Assembly: GCF_001552595.1 (NCBI RefSeq)
Contig: NZ_BCRM01000028.1
Location: 20,239-84,238, forward strand
From: Rhodococcus erythropolis NBRC 15567
GTDB lineage: Bacteria > Actinomycetota > Actinomycetes > Mycobacteriales > Mycobacteriaceae
DNA length: 64,000 bases
Direction: 5' to 3'
Of this stretch, positions 7,023 through 16,105 are shown in pieces. Positions within the stretch are counted from its first letter, which is position 1; every line of letters begins with the position of its first letter. The notes under the pieces were generated by a model that worked only from the letters and a program-made list of their open reading frames with translations, did not search any database and was not told the origin of the DNA. A program made the translations under genes and the position numbers.

Positions 7023-10000
7023 ACGCTCCGCGGCGTGCACCGAAGCGAAACTGGACGCACCGCGAACGAGTAGTTCGAGTTCGGCGTCGACCGTGCAGAG
7101 ACGGGCGGTGTCCAGCGCTCCACTGCGGCTCACGCTCGACATCAAAGCCGTGAACCGGCGCACCGCTTGCGGATTGGCGGCGGTCCACAACTCGACGACC
7201 TCCGGAATACCTTCCCCGAGCGCTCCGGACACGAGGTCCGCGAAACGCGCCGTCAACCTGGCGTGGACGGCAGCGCTGCCCATGACCTCCCAATGCGAGG
7301 CACCGACGGCAACGTCGACGCCCCCGAGAACATCGCCCAGATCGAGGGTGTCGGAGAGTTCCCGGTAGATCGCAGCCGCGGCCTGAACCGTCGTATTCTC
7401 CTGCAAAGCAATGTCAGCCAGGGCGAGCGCCCCGAAAGACGCCTCGATGCGGTCGCTGGCCGACAGCCCTTCGGTGAGAGCCCGCACCGGCGCGGCCCAT
7501 CGATCGATGTCGGCTCGCGGGTTCACGGTGAACCGGCCGGCTGCTCCCGGACGACGCAACACCCAGCTCATCTCGGATTCCAACAACTGCTGCAAGCGAT
7601 CGAGAGCCTGCAACTGCTCGGTGGCGCGCAGCTCAGAGTTCAAGATCTCGCGCCGAAGTTCCTCGGTGCCGAGCACTTCGCTGACCACTGCGTAGGCCAG
7701 AGCCGCTTCCGGACTGTGGACTCCGAGGTGTTCCTCCAGCCGGAACAGCACGCCGGGTCCGACGCGGTTGACCAGTTCGTCGACCACCGAGGTGATGATG
7801 ATGTCGCGGCCCAACCGATGTGCGCGGACCGCGTCCGGTGCTGCCTCGACGACGGAGAGCGGGAAGTACTGCGGGAGACGATCGGCGAAGATCTGATTGT
7901 CCGGGACGGTCGACGCCCCCAATTCCGCCGTCAGCACGTTCTTCGACTGCGCCACCAGCACAGCAAGTTCCGGACGGAGTAGGCCCTGCCCGGCTCGCGC
8001 CCTGACCGCCAGCGCCTTGGCGTCCGGCAATGATTCTTCGAGGCGCTTCATCGCGCCCGCCGAGACCAGGTTCTCGATCAACCGTTCGTGCTGATCGAGT
8101 AGGGCGGGAGCGCGGTGCTCGGCCAGGCTGATCGCGAGGGTCTGATCTTCACTGGCCTCGAGTACCGATGCGGCTACCTCGTCCTGGGCCGCCGCAAGTA
8201 GTTCATTGCGCGAGGTCGCGTCCAACTCTGCGAGTGCGATCTTGATGTTGACCTCACGGTCCGAGGTAGCCACGCCTGCCGCGTTGTCGATGAAGTCGGC
8301 GTTGATTCGTCCTCCGCCAGCGGCATATTCGATGCGGGCACGCTGGGTGAAACCCAGGTTGCCGCCCTCACCCACCACGGTTGCACGCAACTCGTCAGCG
8401 CTGACGCGAACTGCGTCGTTGGACGGATCGGCCGCGTCGACGTTGCTTTCGGTCGACGCCTTCACGTAGGTACCGACGCCGCCATTCCACAACAGGTCCA
8501 CCGGAGCGCACAGGATCGCTCGGATCAGTTCCTGCGGAGTCAGCTTCTCCTCGGTGATACCGAGGACCTGACGCGCCTCGAGCGGGAGGCGGATCGACTT
8601 CGCGCTACGTGGCCAGACGCCACCGCCAGGCGACATCACGGTGCGGTCGAAGTCGTCCCAGGACGAGCGCGGCACGGTGAAGAGGCGAGCGCGTTCGGCA
8701 AACGTCGTCTCGGTGTCGGGGTTCGGGTCGATGAAGATGTGGCGGTGATCGAATGCCGCGACCAGACGGATCTTGTGCGAGAGCAACATTCCGTTACCGA
8801 ACACATCGCCGGACATGTCACCGATGCCCGCGACGGTGAACGGATCGGTGTCGACATCGAGGTCGCGCTCGGCGAAGTGGCGTCGAACCGCTACCCAGGC
8901 GCCGCGAGCGGTGATGCCCATCGCCTTGTGGTCGTAGCCGGCCGAACCGCCGGAAGCAAAAGCGTCGCCGAGCCAGAAACCACGCTCGACGGCGATGCCG
9001 TTCGCGACGTCGGAGAACCGTGCGGTCCCCTTGTCCGCCGCCACGACGAGGTAGGAGTCTTCACCGTCGTACTCGATTATTTCTGCCGGGTGCACCGCTG
9101 CGCCGTCGACGATGTTGTCCACCACGTCCAGCAAGCCGCGGATGAAGGTGCTGTACGACTCCTGCACCTGCGCCGGGGTCGGTGACGACGTGCCCCGAAC
9201 CACGAACGCACCCTTGGCTCCCGAGGGAACGATCGGCGAATTCTTCACGCTCTGGGTCTTCATCAGACTCAGAGCCTCGGTGCGGAAGTCCTCGTATCGA
9301 TCCGACCAACGCAGGCCACCACGCGCGACGGAGGAGCTACGCAGATGCACGCCTTCGACATTGGGTGCGCTGACGTAGATCTCGCGGAAAGGAACTGTCT
9401 TCTGCGGGGTGGAGAGCAACTGCGAGTCGATCTTGAACGACGCGTACGGCAGCGGCTCGCCGGCCTCACCGCGCAGGTACCAGTTGGTGCGCAGAGTCGC
9501 CTGCAAGAATGAACGCACACCGCGCAAGACGCGATCCTCGTCGAGAGTGTCTGCACCGTCGACTGATTCGTCGATGGCCGCCGCCGCGGTGGCCACGGCC
9601 GTCTCACGCGAACCTGCTACTGCGGGATCGAAACGCGCGGTGAAGAGTTCGATTGCCTGCCGTACGAAGAGCGGCTTCGCTGCCAACACTCCGACGATGT
9701 AGCTCTCGGACAACCCGATACGAGCCTGAGCGAGGAAACGGCACGCAGCGCGCAGCAACTCTGCGTCGCGCCACGTGATGTCTGCTCGTCCGATCAGACT
9801 GGAGAATGCGTCCATCCGGGTCTGTCCGGCGATGACGGCTTCGAAGGCGTCCGCCATCTTCTCGAGCGCACTGCCGTCGAAGGTGCTCGGCTCGAAGGTG
9901 AAGTAGTGTGCCGAACCCAGAACGGTCGGAAGCGGGCGGTGCGTCGAAACTCGGAGTCCGAGGGACTCGAAGTTCTCGCACAGATCGGAGAGGGAGGGTT

Positions 10001-10220
10001 CTCCGGACGGCCACAGCACCACACAGGTCAGATCGTCACTGTTCAGGGCACCGCTGTTCAAGTCGTCGCTGTTCAAGTCGTCGCCCTGACGGAAGACGAG
10101 TCGCTGGCCCGCTGCTGCCAATTCGGCGACCAGTTCGAGCGCCGGGTCACCGGATCGATCACCGCCCGCGGGTCTCGATTCTGCAGCTGCGGTCTTGGTC
10201 GCCGATGATGTGCTCGCCAT
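6999..10220 (-). CDS. Large NAD-glutamate dehydrogenase, short form
   Basis: A 1073-residue member of the large bacterial NAD-GDH group (Bac_GDH). It deaminates glutamate to 2-oxoglutarate and ammonia. Typical segments are SSSVARGGLRWSDRYEDFRTEAL, the catalytic region KNSPIVPSGAKGAFVV, and VAGIGDMSGDVFGNGMLLS for the nucleotide-binding part. Most family members with this core have about 1500-1600 residues; here the long N-terminal half is largely absent, near the size of the 115-kDa class. Close to the N-terminus is a DDLNS-type repeat. Its position beside gabTD fits recycling of the glutamate made by GabT. It ends inside the convergent regulator gene. Confidence 0.85.
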   Translation of the reverse strand: MASTSSATKTAAAESRPAGGDRSGDPALELVAELAAAGQRLVFRQGDDLNSDDLNSGALNSDDLTCVVLWPSGEPSLSDLCENFESLGLRVSTHRPLPTVLGSAHYFTFEPSTFDGSALEKMADAFEAVIAGQTRMDAFSSLIGRADITWRDAELLRAACRFLAQARIGLSESYIVGVLAAKPLFVRQAIELFTARFDPAVAGSRETAVATAAAAIDESVDGADTLDEDRVLRGVRSFLQATLRTNWYLRGEAGEPLPYASFKIDSQLLSTPQKTVPFREIYVSAPNVEGVHLRSSSVARGGLRWSDRYEDFRTEALSLMKTQSVKNSPIVPSGAKGAFVVRGTSSPTPAQVQESYSTFIRGLLDVVDNIVDGAAVHPAEIIEYDGEDSYLVVAADKGTARFSDVANGIAVERGFWLGDAFASGGSAGYDHKAMGITARGAWVAVRRHFAERDLDVDTDPFTVAGIGDMSGDVFGNGMLLSHKIRLVAAFDHRHIFIDPNPDTETTFAERARLFTVPRSSWDDFDRTVMSPGGGVWPRSAKSIRLPLEARQVLGITEEKLTPQELIRAILCAPVDLLWNGGVGTYVKASTESNVDAADPSNDAVRVSADELRATVVGEGGNLGFTQRARIEYAAGGGRINADFIDNAAGVATSDREVNIKIALAELDATSRNELLAAAQDEVAASVLEASEDQTLAISLAEHRAPALLDQHERLIENLVSAGAMKRLEESLPDAKALAVRARAGQGLLRPELAVLVAQSKNVLTAELGASTVPDNQIFADRLPQYFPLSVVEAAPDAVRAHRLGRDIIITSVVDELVNRVGPGVLFRLEEHLGVHSPEAALAYAVVSEVLGTEELRREILNSELRATEQLQALDRLQQLLESEMSWVLRRPGAAGRFTVNPRADIDRWAAPVRALTEGLSASDRIEASFGALALADIALQENTTVQAAAAIYRELSDTLDLGDVLGGVDVAVGASHWEVMGSAAVHARLTARFADLVSGALGEGIPEVVELWTAANPQAVRRFTALMSSVSRSGALDTARLCTVDAELELLVRGASSFASVHAAERSATLPGE
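10031..10090. repeat. 15-bp tandem repeat in the GDH N-terminus
   Basis: About four imperfect 15-bp units (core GTCGTCGCTGTTCAA on the plus strand) encode DDLNS/GALNS units near residues 48-65 of the glutamate dehydrogenase. The length keeps the frame, so copy-number change would only lengthen or shorten an acidic, Asn/Ser-rich linker. Confidence 0.75.
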
Positions 10221-10286
10221 TGAACACCCTCCTGGAAATTATTGGATCCGAACACTTTCCAGTGTTGCGTGGATCACCGGAAAGAG

Positions 10287-10326
10287 GTCGTGCCCGATAG
10301 GAGTACCAACCCCCATCGGGCACGAC
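10287..10326 (-). terminator. Terminator after the amine oxidase operon
   Basis: An inverted repeat with 12-bp perfect arms (10287-10298 and 10315-10326) and a 16-base loop, 22 bp past the amine oxidase stop. On the minus strand the hairpin is followed by CTCTTTCC. It separates the oxidase/amidase operon from the glutamate dehydrogenase gene. Confidence 0.7.
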
Positions 10327-10347
10327 ATTTCGGCAGTTGCGGTGAGC

Positions 10348-12036
10348 TCAGTCGCCCAACCTGATCGGAGCGAGCTCCTCGAACACGTCGCCGGGTCCGG
10401 GATTCTCGGTAGGCGCAGCGCCGCCGAGATGGTTGACGACGCCCCATACCGCGTTGATCGCGGTCTGGATCGCGCCCTCGGCCCAGCCGGCAGTCCACGA
10501 CACGTCGTCTCCGGCGAGGAAGATTCCCCGATGACGCGGTTCGAGATCATTCTGCACGAAGTGAGAGAACAGGCGCTCCTGGTACCGGTAGTGCCCCGGA
10601 AGGTTCGCCTTGAACGCACCCATGAAGTCGCGCTCGGTTTCCCACGACAGCGTCACCGGGCTCGAGATGATGTGGCTGCGGAAGTCCACGCCTGGGTAGA
10701 TCTCTTCGAGAGAGCGCAGCATGATGTTCATGCGCTCGGTGGCGTCGAGCGCCAGCAGCTTCAGCGAATCGTCCGACCAGGTGTACGACAAGCAGATCAG
10801 GCCTGGCTTGCCCTCGCCTTGATCGAGCAGGTAGGTGCCGCGACTCATACGGTCGGTCAGTGTCATCGACACCGAATCACGGCCGGTCACGGGGTCCTTG
10901 TCCTTCCAGAACGGGCGGTCGACGAGAACGAACACCTTGGTCGAACCCATGTAGTGAGTTCGCTCGATCGCAGTCCAGTGGTCGATCGGGAACAGATCGT
11001 CGTCACACCTGATGTTGTTCAGCAGCATCCAACTCTGCACTGTCACAACGGCACTCGCATACGTGCGAATGAAACCTTCGGAGTCCGTCACCGTGATGTT
11101 GCCGGGCTCGGTACGCCGGAGTTCGGTGACGCGGGGACGCGTCTCGCCGTCGTTGAGCGAAGCGACCGTCGTACCGGCAGGCCAATGCGCCATGTGATCC
11201 GGGGCGCGGTTCCACAACCGCATCGGCAGCTGCTGCGATCCACCGACGATGCCGCGGTGGTCGTCGTCGGCGGCCGTGATGACCACACGAAGGATTTCGA
11301 GGATCGAGTTGGGGTAGTCGGTATCCCAACCACCCGTACCGAATCCGACCTGCCCGAACACTTCCCGCATGTGGAAGGACTTGAAGTGCTTCGACGCGGC
11401 GAGGAATCCGTAGAACGTCTGGTCGTCGTAGCGCACCACGAGGTCGTTCCAGATCCGCTTGATCTCTGCGGTGTCGCGGTCACGAATGGCCTGCTGCAAC
11501 GGAATCAGATCGGCATGCTCTTCGAGAGTGCGCTGCCAGGCCTGCGCCACCTCGGTGTAAATCGGCGGCAGATCCTCGAGAGTGTGCGCGTAGTGGCTCT
11601 CACCCTTGAGATCGATGACGGTGCTCGGCGTGACCTCGGCAAGGGGATTCGGGAACTCCTCGGTCTGCAGACCCAGTTCGTTCAGATAGTGGAACAACGT
11701 CGTCGACGACGGTGGGAAACGCATTGCGCCCATCTCGGCGACAACCCCGGGGTGCCCGTCGAACTCGACCGACCGCATCCGGCCACCGATCTGATCAGCT
11801 TCGTAGACAATCGGTTTGAGACCGACCTTGAGCAACTCGTAGGCCGCGATCATGCCGGAGAGTCCACCACCGATCACGGCAACTTCTGTACCCAGTGCCA
11901 GATCGGGCACCGAGCCGAGTCCCGCCGGACTGGAAACGTAGTCGTCGTACGGGAACGGAAAATCCGGTCCGAACATCGTGAGGGGCGGCTGCTTGCCGGG
12001 TTCCGAGGAACTGTCCGGAGCTACTGGGATGGTCAT
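10348..12036 (-). CDS. Flavin amine oxidase, probable amino-acid 2-monooxygenase
   Basis: A 562-residue FAD enzyme. Residues 51-61 (EVAVIGGGLSG) form the dinucleotide-binding motif, GGRMRS follows at 84-89, and EMGAMRFP at 101-108 is the flavin-contact motif shared by tryptophan, lysine and arginine 2-monooxygenases and related L-amino-acid oxidases. The C-terminal FAD motif is GIFLAGDDVSWTAGWAEGAI. There is no signal peptide, so it is cytoplasmic, unlike secreted rhodococcal L-amino-acid oxidase. It overlaps the upstream amidase gene by ATGA. A monooxygenase of this type yields an amide that the amidase would hydrolyse, as in DavB-DavA. The ureohydrolase nearby points to arginine as substrate; lysine or another amino acid cannot be excluded. 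Confidence 0.8.
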   Translation of the reverse strand: MTIPVAPDSSSEPGKQPPLTMFGPDFPFPYDDYVSSPAGLGSVPDLALGTEVAVIGGGLSGMIAAYELLKVGLKPIVYEADQIGGRMRSVEFDGHPGVVAEMGAMRFPPSSTTLFHYLNELGLQTEEFPNPLAEVTPSTVIDLKGESHYAHTLEDLPPIYTEVAQAWQRTLEEHADLIPLQQAIRDRDTAEIKRIWNDLVVRYDDQTFYGFLAASKHFKSFHMREVFGQVGFGTGGWDTDYPNSILEILRVVITAADDDHRGIVGGSQQLPMRLWNRAPDHMAHWPAGTTVASLNDGETRPRVTELRRTEPGNITVTDSEGFIRTYASAVVTVQSWMLLNNIRCDDDLFPIDHWTAIERTHYMGSTKVFVLVDRPFWKDKDPVTGRDSVSMTLTDRMSRGTYLLDQGEGKPGLICLSYTWSDDSLKLLALDATERMNIMLRSLEEIYPGVDFRSHIISSPVTLSWETERDFMGAFKANLPGHYRYQERLFSHFVQNDLEPRHRGIFLAGDDVSWTAGWAEGAIQTAINAVWGVVNHLGGAAPTENPGPGDVFEELAPIRLGD

Positions 12037-12878
12037 CTACGGTTCTCCTTGGAGACAGTCGTGACAGAAAGGTCTGGATACAGATCGAGGCGTCGATCGT
12101 CGAGATGCGTGTTGAGGGTGCGCGATTGCGAGACGGTGGCGGCGGCGATATCCGCGAAGAGCAATTCCTGGCCGCCCCCGGCCCGCGCCAACTCGGCACC
12201 GTCGGGTGCGATGGCGCACGAGAGACCGCAGTAGGTCAGCTCGGTTTCGGCGCCGCAGCGATTGACGTAGGTGACAAACATCTGACTCTCGTATGCGCGG
12301 GCCGGAACCACTTGCTGCGCAATGTGTTCGTACGGAGTCATCAACCCCGTCGGCACGATGAGCCATTCGGTACCGGCGTCGGCATGGGCCCGAACCGCTT
12401 CGGGAAATTCCACGTCGTAGCAGATCAACAATCCGCAGCGGATGCCCTCGAAATCGAACCCGACCACCAGGGTCTCACCTGGCCGGAAATGTTCGCGGTC
12501 GAGCGTGCCGAACAGGTGTGTCTTGCGGTAGTGCGCAAGCGAAGTGCCGTCGCGGTCCACCACCTGCACGCTGTTGTAGACGTCTCCCCCGTCGAGTTCG
12601 GGGTAGCCGTAGACGACGGCGATGCCTGCACTGCGAGCAATCTCGGCGACGGAATCGAAGATCGGGCCGTCGGCCGGTTCCGCGCGCAGCGACACCAGTT
12701 CGCCGATGTCGTAGCCGGTTGCGGACATCTCCGGCGTCAGCAGGATCTTCGCACCGGATGCCGCAGCCTCGCGGGCAGCGGTGTCGATTGCAGCGAGGTT
12801 GAACTCCACCGACGCAAAGGTGTCCGGGGTGGTGAGCGGACCTTGGAACAGGCCAACTCGAACTGAATCGACATGCAT
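12033..12878 (-). CDS. Nitrilase-fold amidase, probable guanidinobutyramidase
   Basis: A 281-residue carbon-nitrogen hydrolase with the complete triad: Glu50 (LLTPEMSATGYD), Lys119 (YRKTHLFG) and Cys153 (GLLICYDVEFPE). ATG 12878 is preferred to the in-frame codon at 12938 because AAGGAG precedes it and it gives the usual family start. The stop overlaps the amine oxidase start (ATGA), so the two proteins are made together. This pairing parallels DavB/DavA of Pseudomonas lysine catabolism; with the ureohydrolase 1 kb away, the likeliest amide is 4-guanidinobutyramide. A copy of the shared 20-bp element lies 89 bp upstream. Confidence 0.82.
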   Translation of the reverse strand: MHVDSVRVGLFQGPLTTPDTFASVEFNLAAIDTAAREAAASGAKILLTPEMSATGYDIGELVSLRAEPADGPIFDSVAEIARSAGIAVVYGYPELDGGDVYNSVQVVDRDGTSLAHYRKTHLFGTLDREHFRPGETLVVGFDFEGIRCGLLICYDVEFPEAVRAHADAGTEWLIVPTGLMTPYEHIAQQVVPARAYESQMFVTYVNRCGAETELTYCGLSCAIAPDGAELARAGGGQELLFADIAAATVSQSRTLNTHLDDRRLDLYPDLSVTTVSKENRR

Positions 12879-12966
12879 GGTGCGCTCCTTCAGGAGTTCC
12901 GTGACGCCAATTTTCGACGGTGTGTGTGACGGGGACAACTACCAGCGTGACGGGTGCCGCCAATCA

Positions 12967-12986
12967 TGTCAACTCTTGTTTCCTGA
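12967..12986 (-). promoter_or_regulatory. Shared 20-bp element before amidase-oxidase operon
   Basis: On the minus strand this reads TCAGGAAACAAGAGTTGACA. It matches 18 of 20 bases of the element at 13681-13700 and points toward the amidase-oxidase operon. The TTGACA end could be a -35 box and the TCAGGAAACA part an activator or repressor site. It lies between the regulator gene and the amidase gene. Confidence 0.65.
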
Positions 12987-13011
12987 GAATCAACATTCAC
13001 GGATTCGTGTC

Positions 13012-13647
13012 TCACGAAGGCGACGCGCGTGGCCCTTCCGGCAATGCCGGATTCAAGACCCACAGAACCTTCGCCAGAACCGAGCCTTCGGCCTGAAAAC
13101 TATGGTTGTGCGTCGGCGTGAATGTGAAGGAATCGCCCGCCGCAAGCACGACGTCTTCGGCATCGACGGCCTCACCGTTCGGATCCGTCCGACCGCCCTC
13201 GAACGAGACCCGCAAGCCGCCCTCCAGCACGTGCACGAAGTTCACGTCGATCGGCAGACTGTAGAACTCCTGACCACTTCCGCCGCCTGGTTCCAGCTCG
13301 CCGAGCAGCACCTGAATTCGACGCTCGTTGGTAGGCGTGAGCAGGTACTCCGTCATCTTTTCGCCACCGAAGCTGATTTGCGGCATGGCGTCGGCGCGGA
13401 CTACTTCACCGGCGGACGCATTCTCGAACAGGGATCCGACGGGGATCTCGAGCACCGCGCACACCTTGATCAGGGTCGCCACCGACGCGTTGACGTGATC
13501 GCGCTCGAGTTTCGAGAGATACCCCTTCGTCACACCACAGGCCTCGGCCAGGTCGTCGAGGGTCAACCGCTTCGATTGACGTGCCGCCTTGAGCCTCGCC
13601 CCGATGCGCGGTCCGACCGGCTCGACCGCTTCCTTCGCCTTGGCCAC
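13012..13647 (-). CDS. XRE-family regulator with cupin sensor domain
   Basis: A 211-residue regulator with an N-terminal XRE helix-turn-helix at about 12-66 ([30 protein letters not shown]) and a C-terminal cupin near 120-185 ([16 protein letters not shown]... LAAGDSFTF). GTG 13647 is preferred over GTG 13656: AAGGAG stands 8 bases before the former but touches the latter. Such proteins sense small amines or amino-acid-derived ligands through the cupin barrel. It sits between the amidase-oxidase operon and the divergent ureohydrolase, and the same 20-bp element precedes both, so it is the likely local regulator. Confidence 0.85.
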   Translation of the reverse strand: MAKAKEAVEPVGPRIGARLKAARQSKRLTLDDLAEACGVTKGYLSKLERDHVNASVATLIKVCAVLEIPVGSLFENASAGEVVRADAMPQISFGGEKMTEYLLTPTNERRIQVLLGELEPGGGSGQEFYSLPIDVNFVHVLEGGLRVSFEGGRTDPNGEAVDAEDVVLAAGDSFTFTPTHNHSFQAEGSVLAKVLWVLNPALPEGPRASPS

Positions 13648-13680
13648 TGAACCCACTCCTTCACGACCGCCGTGTCCCTT

Positions 13681-13700
13681 TCAGGAAACAGGGGTTGACA
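13681..13700 (+). promoter_or_regulatory. Shared 20-bp element before the ureohydrolase
   Basis: TCAGGAAACAGGGGTTGACA on the plus strand, 18/20 identical to the element at 12967-12986 and again pointing toward the downstream catabolic gene. It contains the small palindrome TTTCAGGAAA (13678-13687) and ends in a -35-like TTGACA. A CATACT hexamer stands 20 bases further on, a long spacer that would suit an activator-dependent promoter. Confidence 0.65.
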
Positions 13701-13793
13701 ACCGAGCCTCTTGAAGAAACCATACTTGCTCAGAGAGCTACATCACTGAAGGGCGCCCGGTGTGCGCCGAATCGAGAGCAGGGACCTCTGCAC

Positions 13794-14750
13794 ATGGCTA
13801 CCAACAACCCCGGATCGTTCATCGGACCCGTCGACGCCACGCGCGTCCCCCGCTACGCCGAGCCGACCACTTTTGCGCGTCTGCCGCGCCTCGATGAGGT
13901 CTCGCGCGCCGACGTGACAATCCTCGGCATCCCCTTCGATTCGGGTGTCAGCTACCGACCCGGCGCTCGGTTCGGTCCGGGGCACATCCGCGCTGCGTCG
14001 AAGCTGCTGCGTCCGTACAACCCCGCGCTCAAGGTCTCGCCCTTCGCCAACCAGCAGGTAGCCGATTTCGGCGACATCGGCGTCAACCCCTTCGACATTC
14101 AGGAAGCTCTCACGACGGTTCAGTCCGCCGTGACCGACCTGCGCGCCGACGGTTCCTCCGTGCTCACGCTCGGCGGCGACCACACCATCGCACTTCCGAT
14201 CCTGCGCTCACTGGCCCGCGATCACGGCCCGATCGCCGTCCTGCACTTCGACGCTCACCTCGACACCTGGGACACCTACTTCGGTCAGCCTTTCACTCAC
14301 GGCACCCCCTTCCGTCGCGCCAGCGAAGAAGGCCTGATCGACATGGAGCGTTCCCAGCACATCGGTATCCGTGGACCGCTCTACAGCGAGAAAGACCTCG
14401 AAGACGACCGCGTCCTCGGCTTCCAGGTGATCCGCAGTGACGACTACGAGGTCGACGGCGTCGCCAGCATCGTCGAGCGCATGCGTAAGCGCCTCGACGG
14501 TGGCCCGGTGTACGTCTCCGTCGACATCGACGTGCTCGATCCCGCCCACGCTCCGGGTACCGGAACACCCGAAGCGGGCGGCATGACCTCTCGCGAATTG
14601 TTGAACACACTGCGCGGGTTGGTGGGACTCAACGTGGTCGGCGCCGACATCGTCGAGGTAGCACCGGCGTACGACCACGCCGAGATCACCGGTATCGCAG
14701 CGGCTCACGTCGCTTACGAGTTGCTGTCGGTGCTCGCACTCAATCGCTGA
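13794..14750 (+). CDS. Agmatinase-family ureohydrolase, probable guanidinobutyrase
   Basis: A 318-residue manganese ureohydrolase. Metal-binding motifs are intact: GGDH at 127-130, DAHLD at 153-157 and [16 protein letters not shown] from 242. The family hydrolyses agmatine, guanidinobutyrate or guanidinopropionate to an amine and urea. ATG 13794 is chosen because it starts a normal-length protein; the in-frame extension upstream has no clear ribosome site and crosses the regulatory element. With the monooxygenase and amidase across the regulator gene, 4-guanidinobutyrate is the likeliest substrate, giving GABA for GabT. No urease gene is in the window. The 3' end overlaps the convergent methyltransferase by 37 bp. 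Confidence 0.85.
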   Translation: MATNNPGSFIGPVDATRVPRYAEPTTFARLPRLDEVSRADVTILGIPFDSGVSYRPGARFGPGHIRAASKLLRPYNPALKVSPFANQQVADFGDIGVNPFDIQEALTTVQSAVTDLRADGSSVLTLGGDHTIALPILRSLARDHGPIAVLHFDAHLDTWDTYFGQPFTHGTPFRRASEEGLIDMERSQHIGIRGPLYSEKDLEDDRVLGFQVIRSDDYEVDGVASIVERMRKRLDGGPVYVSVDIDVLDPAHAPGTGTPEAGGMTSRELLNTLRGLVGLNVVGADIVEVAPAYDHAEITGIAAAHVAYELLSVLALNR

Positions 14751-15388
14751 AGCAGCACAACGGTATCCGTGGTGTGATGCATCTCGGGGTTCGCGGGAAG
14801 ATCACGTTCCCGCGACTCCGAGACCAACACCTTCCAACCATCGGTGAACAGCGACTCCACGTATTCGGGTGTATGCAGCATTGCCCGATGATGTTCGGTG
14901 GGCGACTCGTGGGGCGAGTGGCCCACGATCAGCAAATGCCCGCCCGGCGCGACCAGATCTCCGAGAGCACGGAACAATTCCCCGCGCGCGGGTTCGAGCA
15001 TGTGGAAGAACTGCGCGGACACCAGATCGAACGATCGACCCTGCGGATCCCACTTCGTCAGGTCGGCTTCCAGCCATTCGATGTCGACGCCCTCGCCCTC
15101 GACGTGAGCCTGGGCGCGACTGAGCGCTACCGACGATATGTCGGTGCCGGTGACCTTCCACCCGCGACGTGCCAACCACAAAGCGTCGGCGCCTTCGCCG
15201 CAACCGACGTCGAGTGCAGTGCCCGGTTCGAGGTCGGAGGCTTCGGCAATCAACTGTGGGTTGGGATTTCCGCTCCAGCGCGCGGGACGTTCCTCGTACA
15301 GCGAGTTCCAGAACTGTGCGTCCGCCTTGGCGTACGGATTCTCGGTGGTTTCAGAGTTTTCGTGGTGATTGTGGTGTTCGTGGCTCAT
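14714..15388 (-). CDS. Class I SAM-dependent methyltransferase
   Basis: A 224-residue methyltransferase with motif [13 protein letters not shown] near residues 60-71, an acidic end to strand 2 ([11 protein letters not shown]) and post-motifs [11 protein letters not shown] and [14 protein letters not shown]. The N-terminus is His-rich ([12 protein letters not shown]). The overall form resembles TehB-like or thiopurine-type small-molecule methyltransferases. ATG 15388 is chosen over an upstream in-frame codon because it begins just before the conserved region and gives a normal length, although the ribosome site is weak. Substrate unknown. Its 3' end overlaps the convergent ureohydrolase gene. 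Confidence 0.8.
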   Translation of the reverse strand: MSHEHHNHHENSETTENPYAKADAQFWNSLYEERPARWSGNPNPQLIAEASDLEPGTALDVGCGEGADALWLARRGWKVTGTDISSVALSRAQAHVEGEGVDIEWLEADLTKWDPQGRSFDLVSAQFFHMLEPARGELFRALGDLVAPGGHLLIVGHSPHESPTEHHRAMLHTPEYVESLFTDGWKVLVSESRERDLPANPEMHHTTDTVVLLQRLSASTDSNS

Positions 15389-15481
15389 GCACCCAGGATG
15401 AACGACCTTCCACAACTCACGCAACCATCTTTGCCGAAACAGCAACTTCTCCATTTCGACGCTCTGCTAACGTCACGCTTC

Positions 15482-15937
15482 GTGGCAGGTGGATTTCCCG
15501 TGTTTCGTCTCTACTGCAACTCAGAGGGCTCACACGTTTTGTGTTGTGCGCATTTCCCCGAGTTCAGCGGTTCGAACGCGGACGAAGAGTTCACCACTCA
15601 GCAGAGTTTCGACCGCGCAGTCGAGAAGATGCTGCGCGAGGCGTCCTTCGAACCGACAACCCTGACGTTGGTGGGCGAGCAACAGGGATATCCAGTCGGA
15701 GACCACCTGTTCGATGCGACGGTTCCGCGAACCGGCAGAGTCTCCTTTGCCTTTCAAGAAGCCGGACCGCCGTGGATCATTCTCGGCCTCGATGTTTCTT
15801 CTGAAAAATTCTGGTCCGAGATCGACGAAGACGAAGATCTCCTCGCCCTCGGCCCGATCTCTCCGTTGACGTCGGTCCCTGCCGTTGTACTCACTGCAAC
15901 CGGGTGGCCACGGCAAAATGACCTCGACTCACCGTGA
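15482..15937 (+). CDS. Uncharacterised acidic protein, 151 residues
   Basis: I do not recognise this protein. From GTG 15482 it reads FPVFRLYCNSEGSHVLCC, then a mixed acidic body (EFTTQQSFDRAVEKML, FWSEIDEDEDLLALGPISPL). It has no signal peptide or membrane segment. A -10-like TAACGT ends 8 bases before the GTG, so the gene could be leaderless. It is divergent from the methyltransferase with a gap of less than 100 bp. Base composition and third-position GC look coding, but the exact start is uncertain. Confidence 0.5.
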   Translation: MAGGFPVFRLYCNSEGSHVLCCAHFPEFSGSNADEEFTTQQSFDRAVEKMLREASFEPTTLTLVGEQQGYPVGDHLFDATVPRTGRVSFAFQEAGPPWIILGLDVSSEKFWSEIDEDEDLLALGPISPLTSVPAVVLTATGWPRQNDLDSP

Positions 15938-16105
15938 CCTGAACTGGTTCATCACCCCGGTTCTCGTGAGATCGAACAAAAATCGGCATGATTTTCGTGA
16001 AGATCGACCGAGATGCCCGTCACGTCCTACGCCAAGATTTAGCGGTCACACTCGACCGCGCCCTCTCGAATTTCGCTCGGGCCCTGGCTCCTTCACGGAG
16101 GCACA

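Noticed and set aside
10195..12234. 679-codon open frame opposite the amine oxidase and amidase
   Set aside because: Antisense shadow; Arg/His/Gly-rich product without any family resemblance.
12879..13011. Small peptide gene between amidase and regulator
   Set aside because: Short frames here lack ribosome sites; the segment is better explained by the 20-bp element and promoter.
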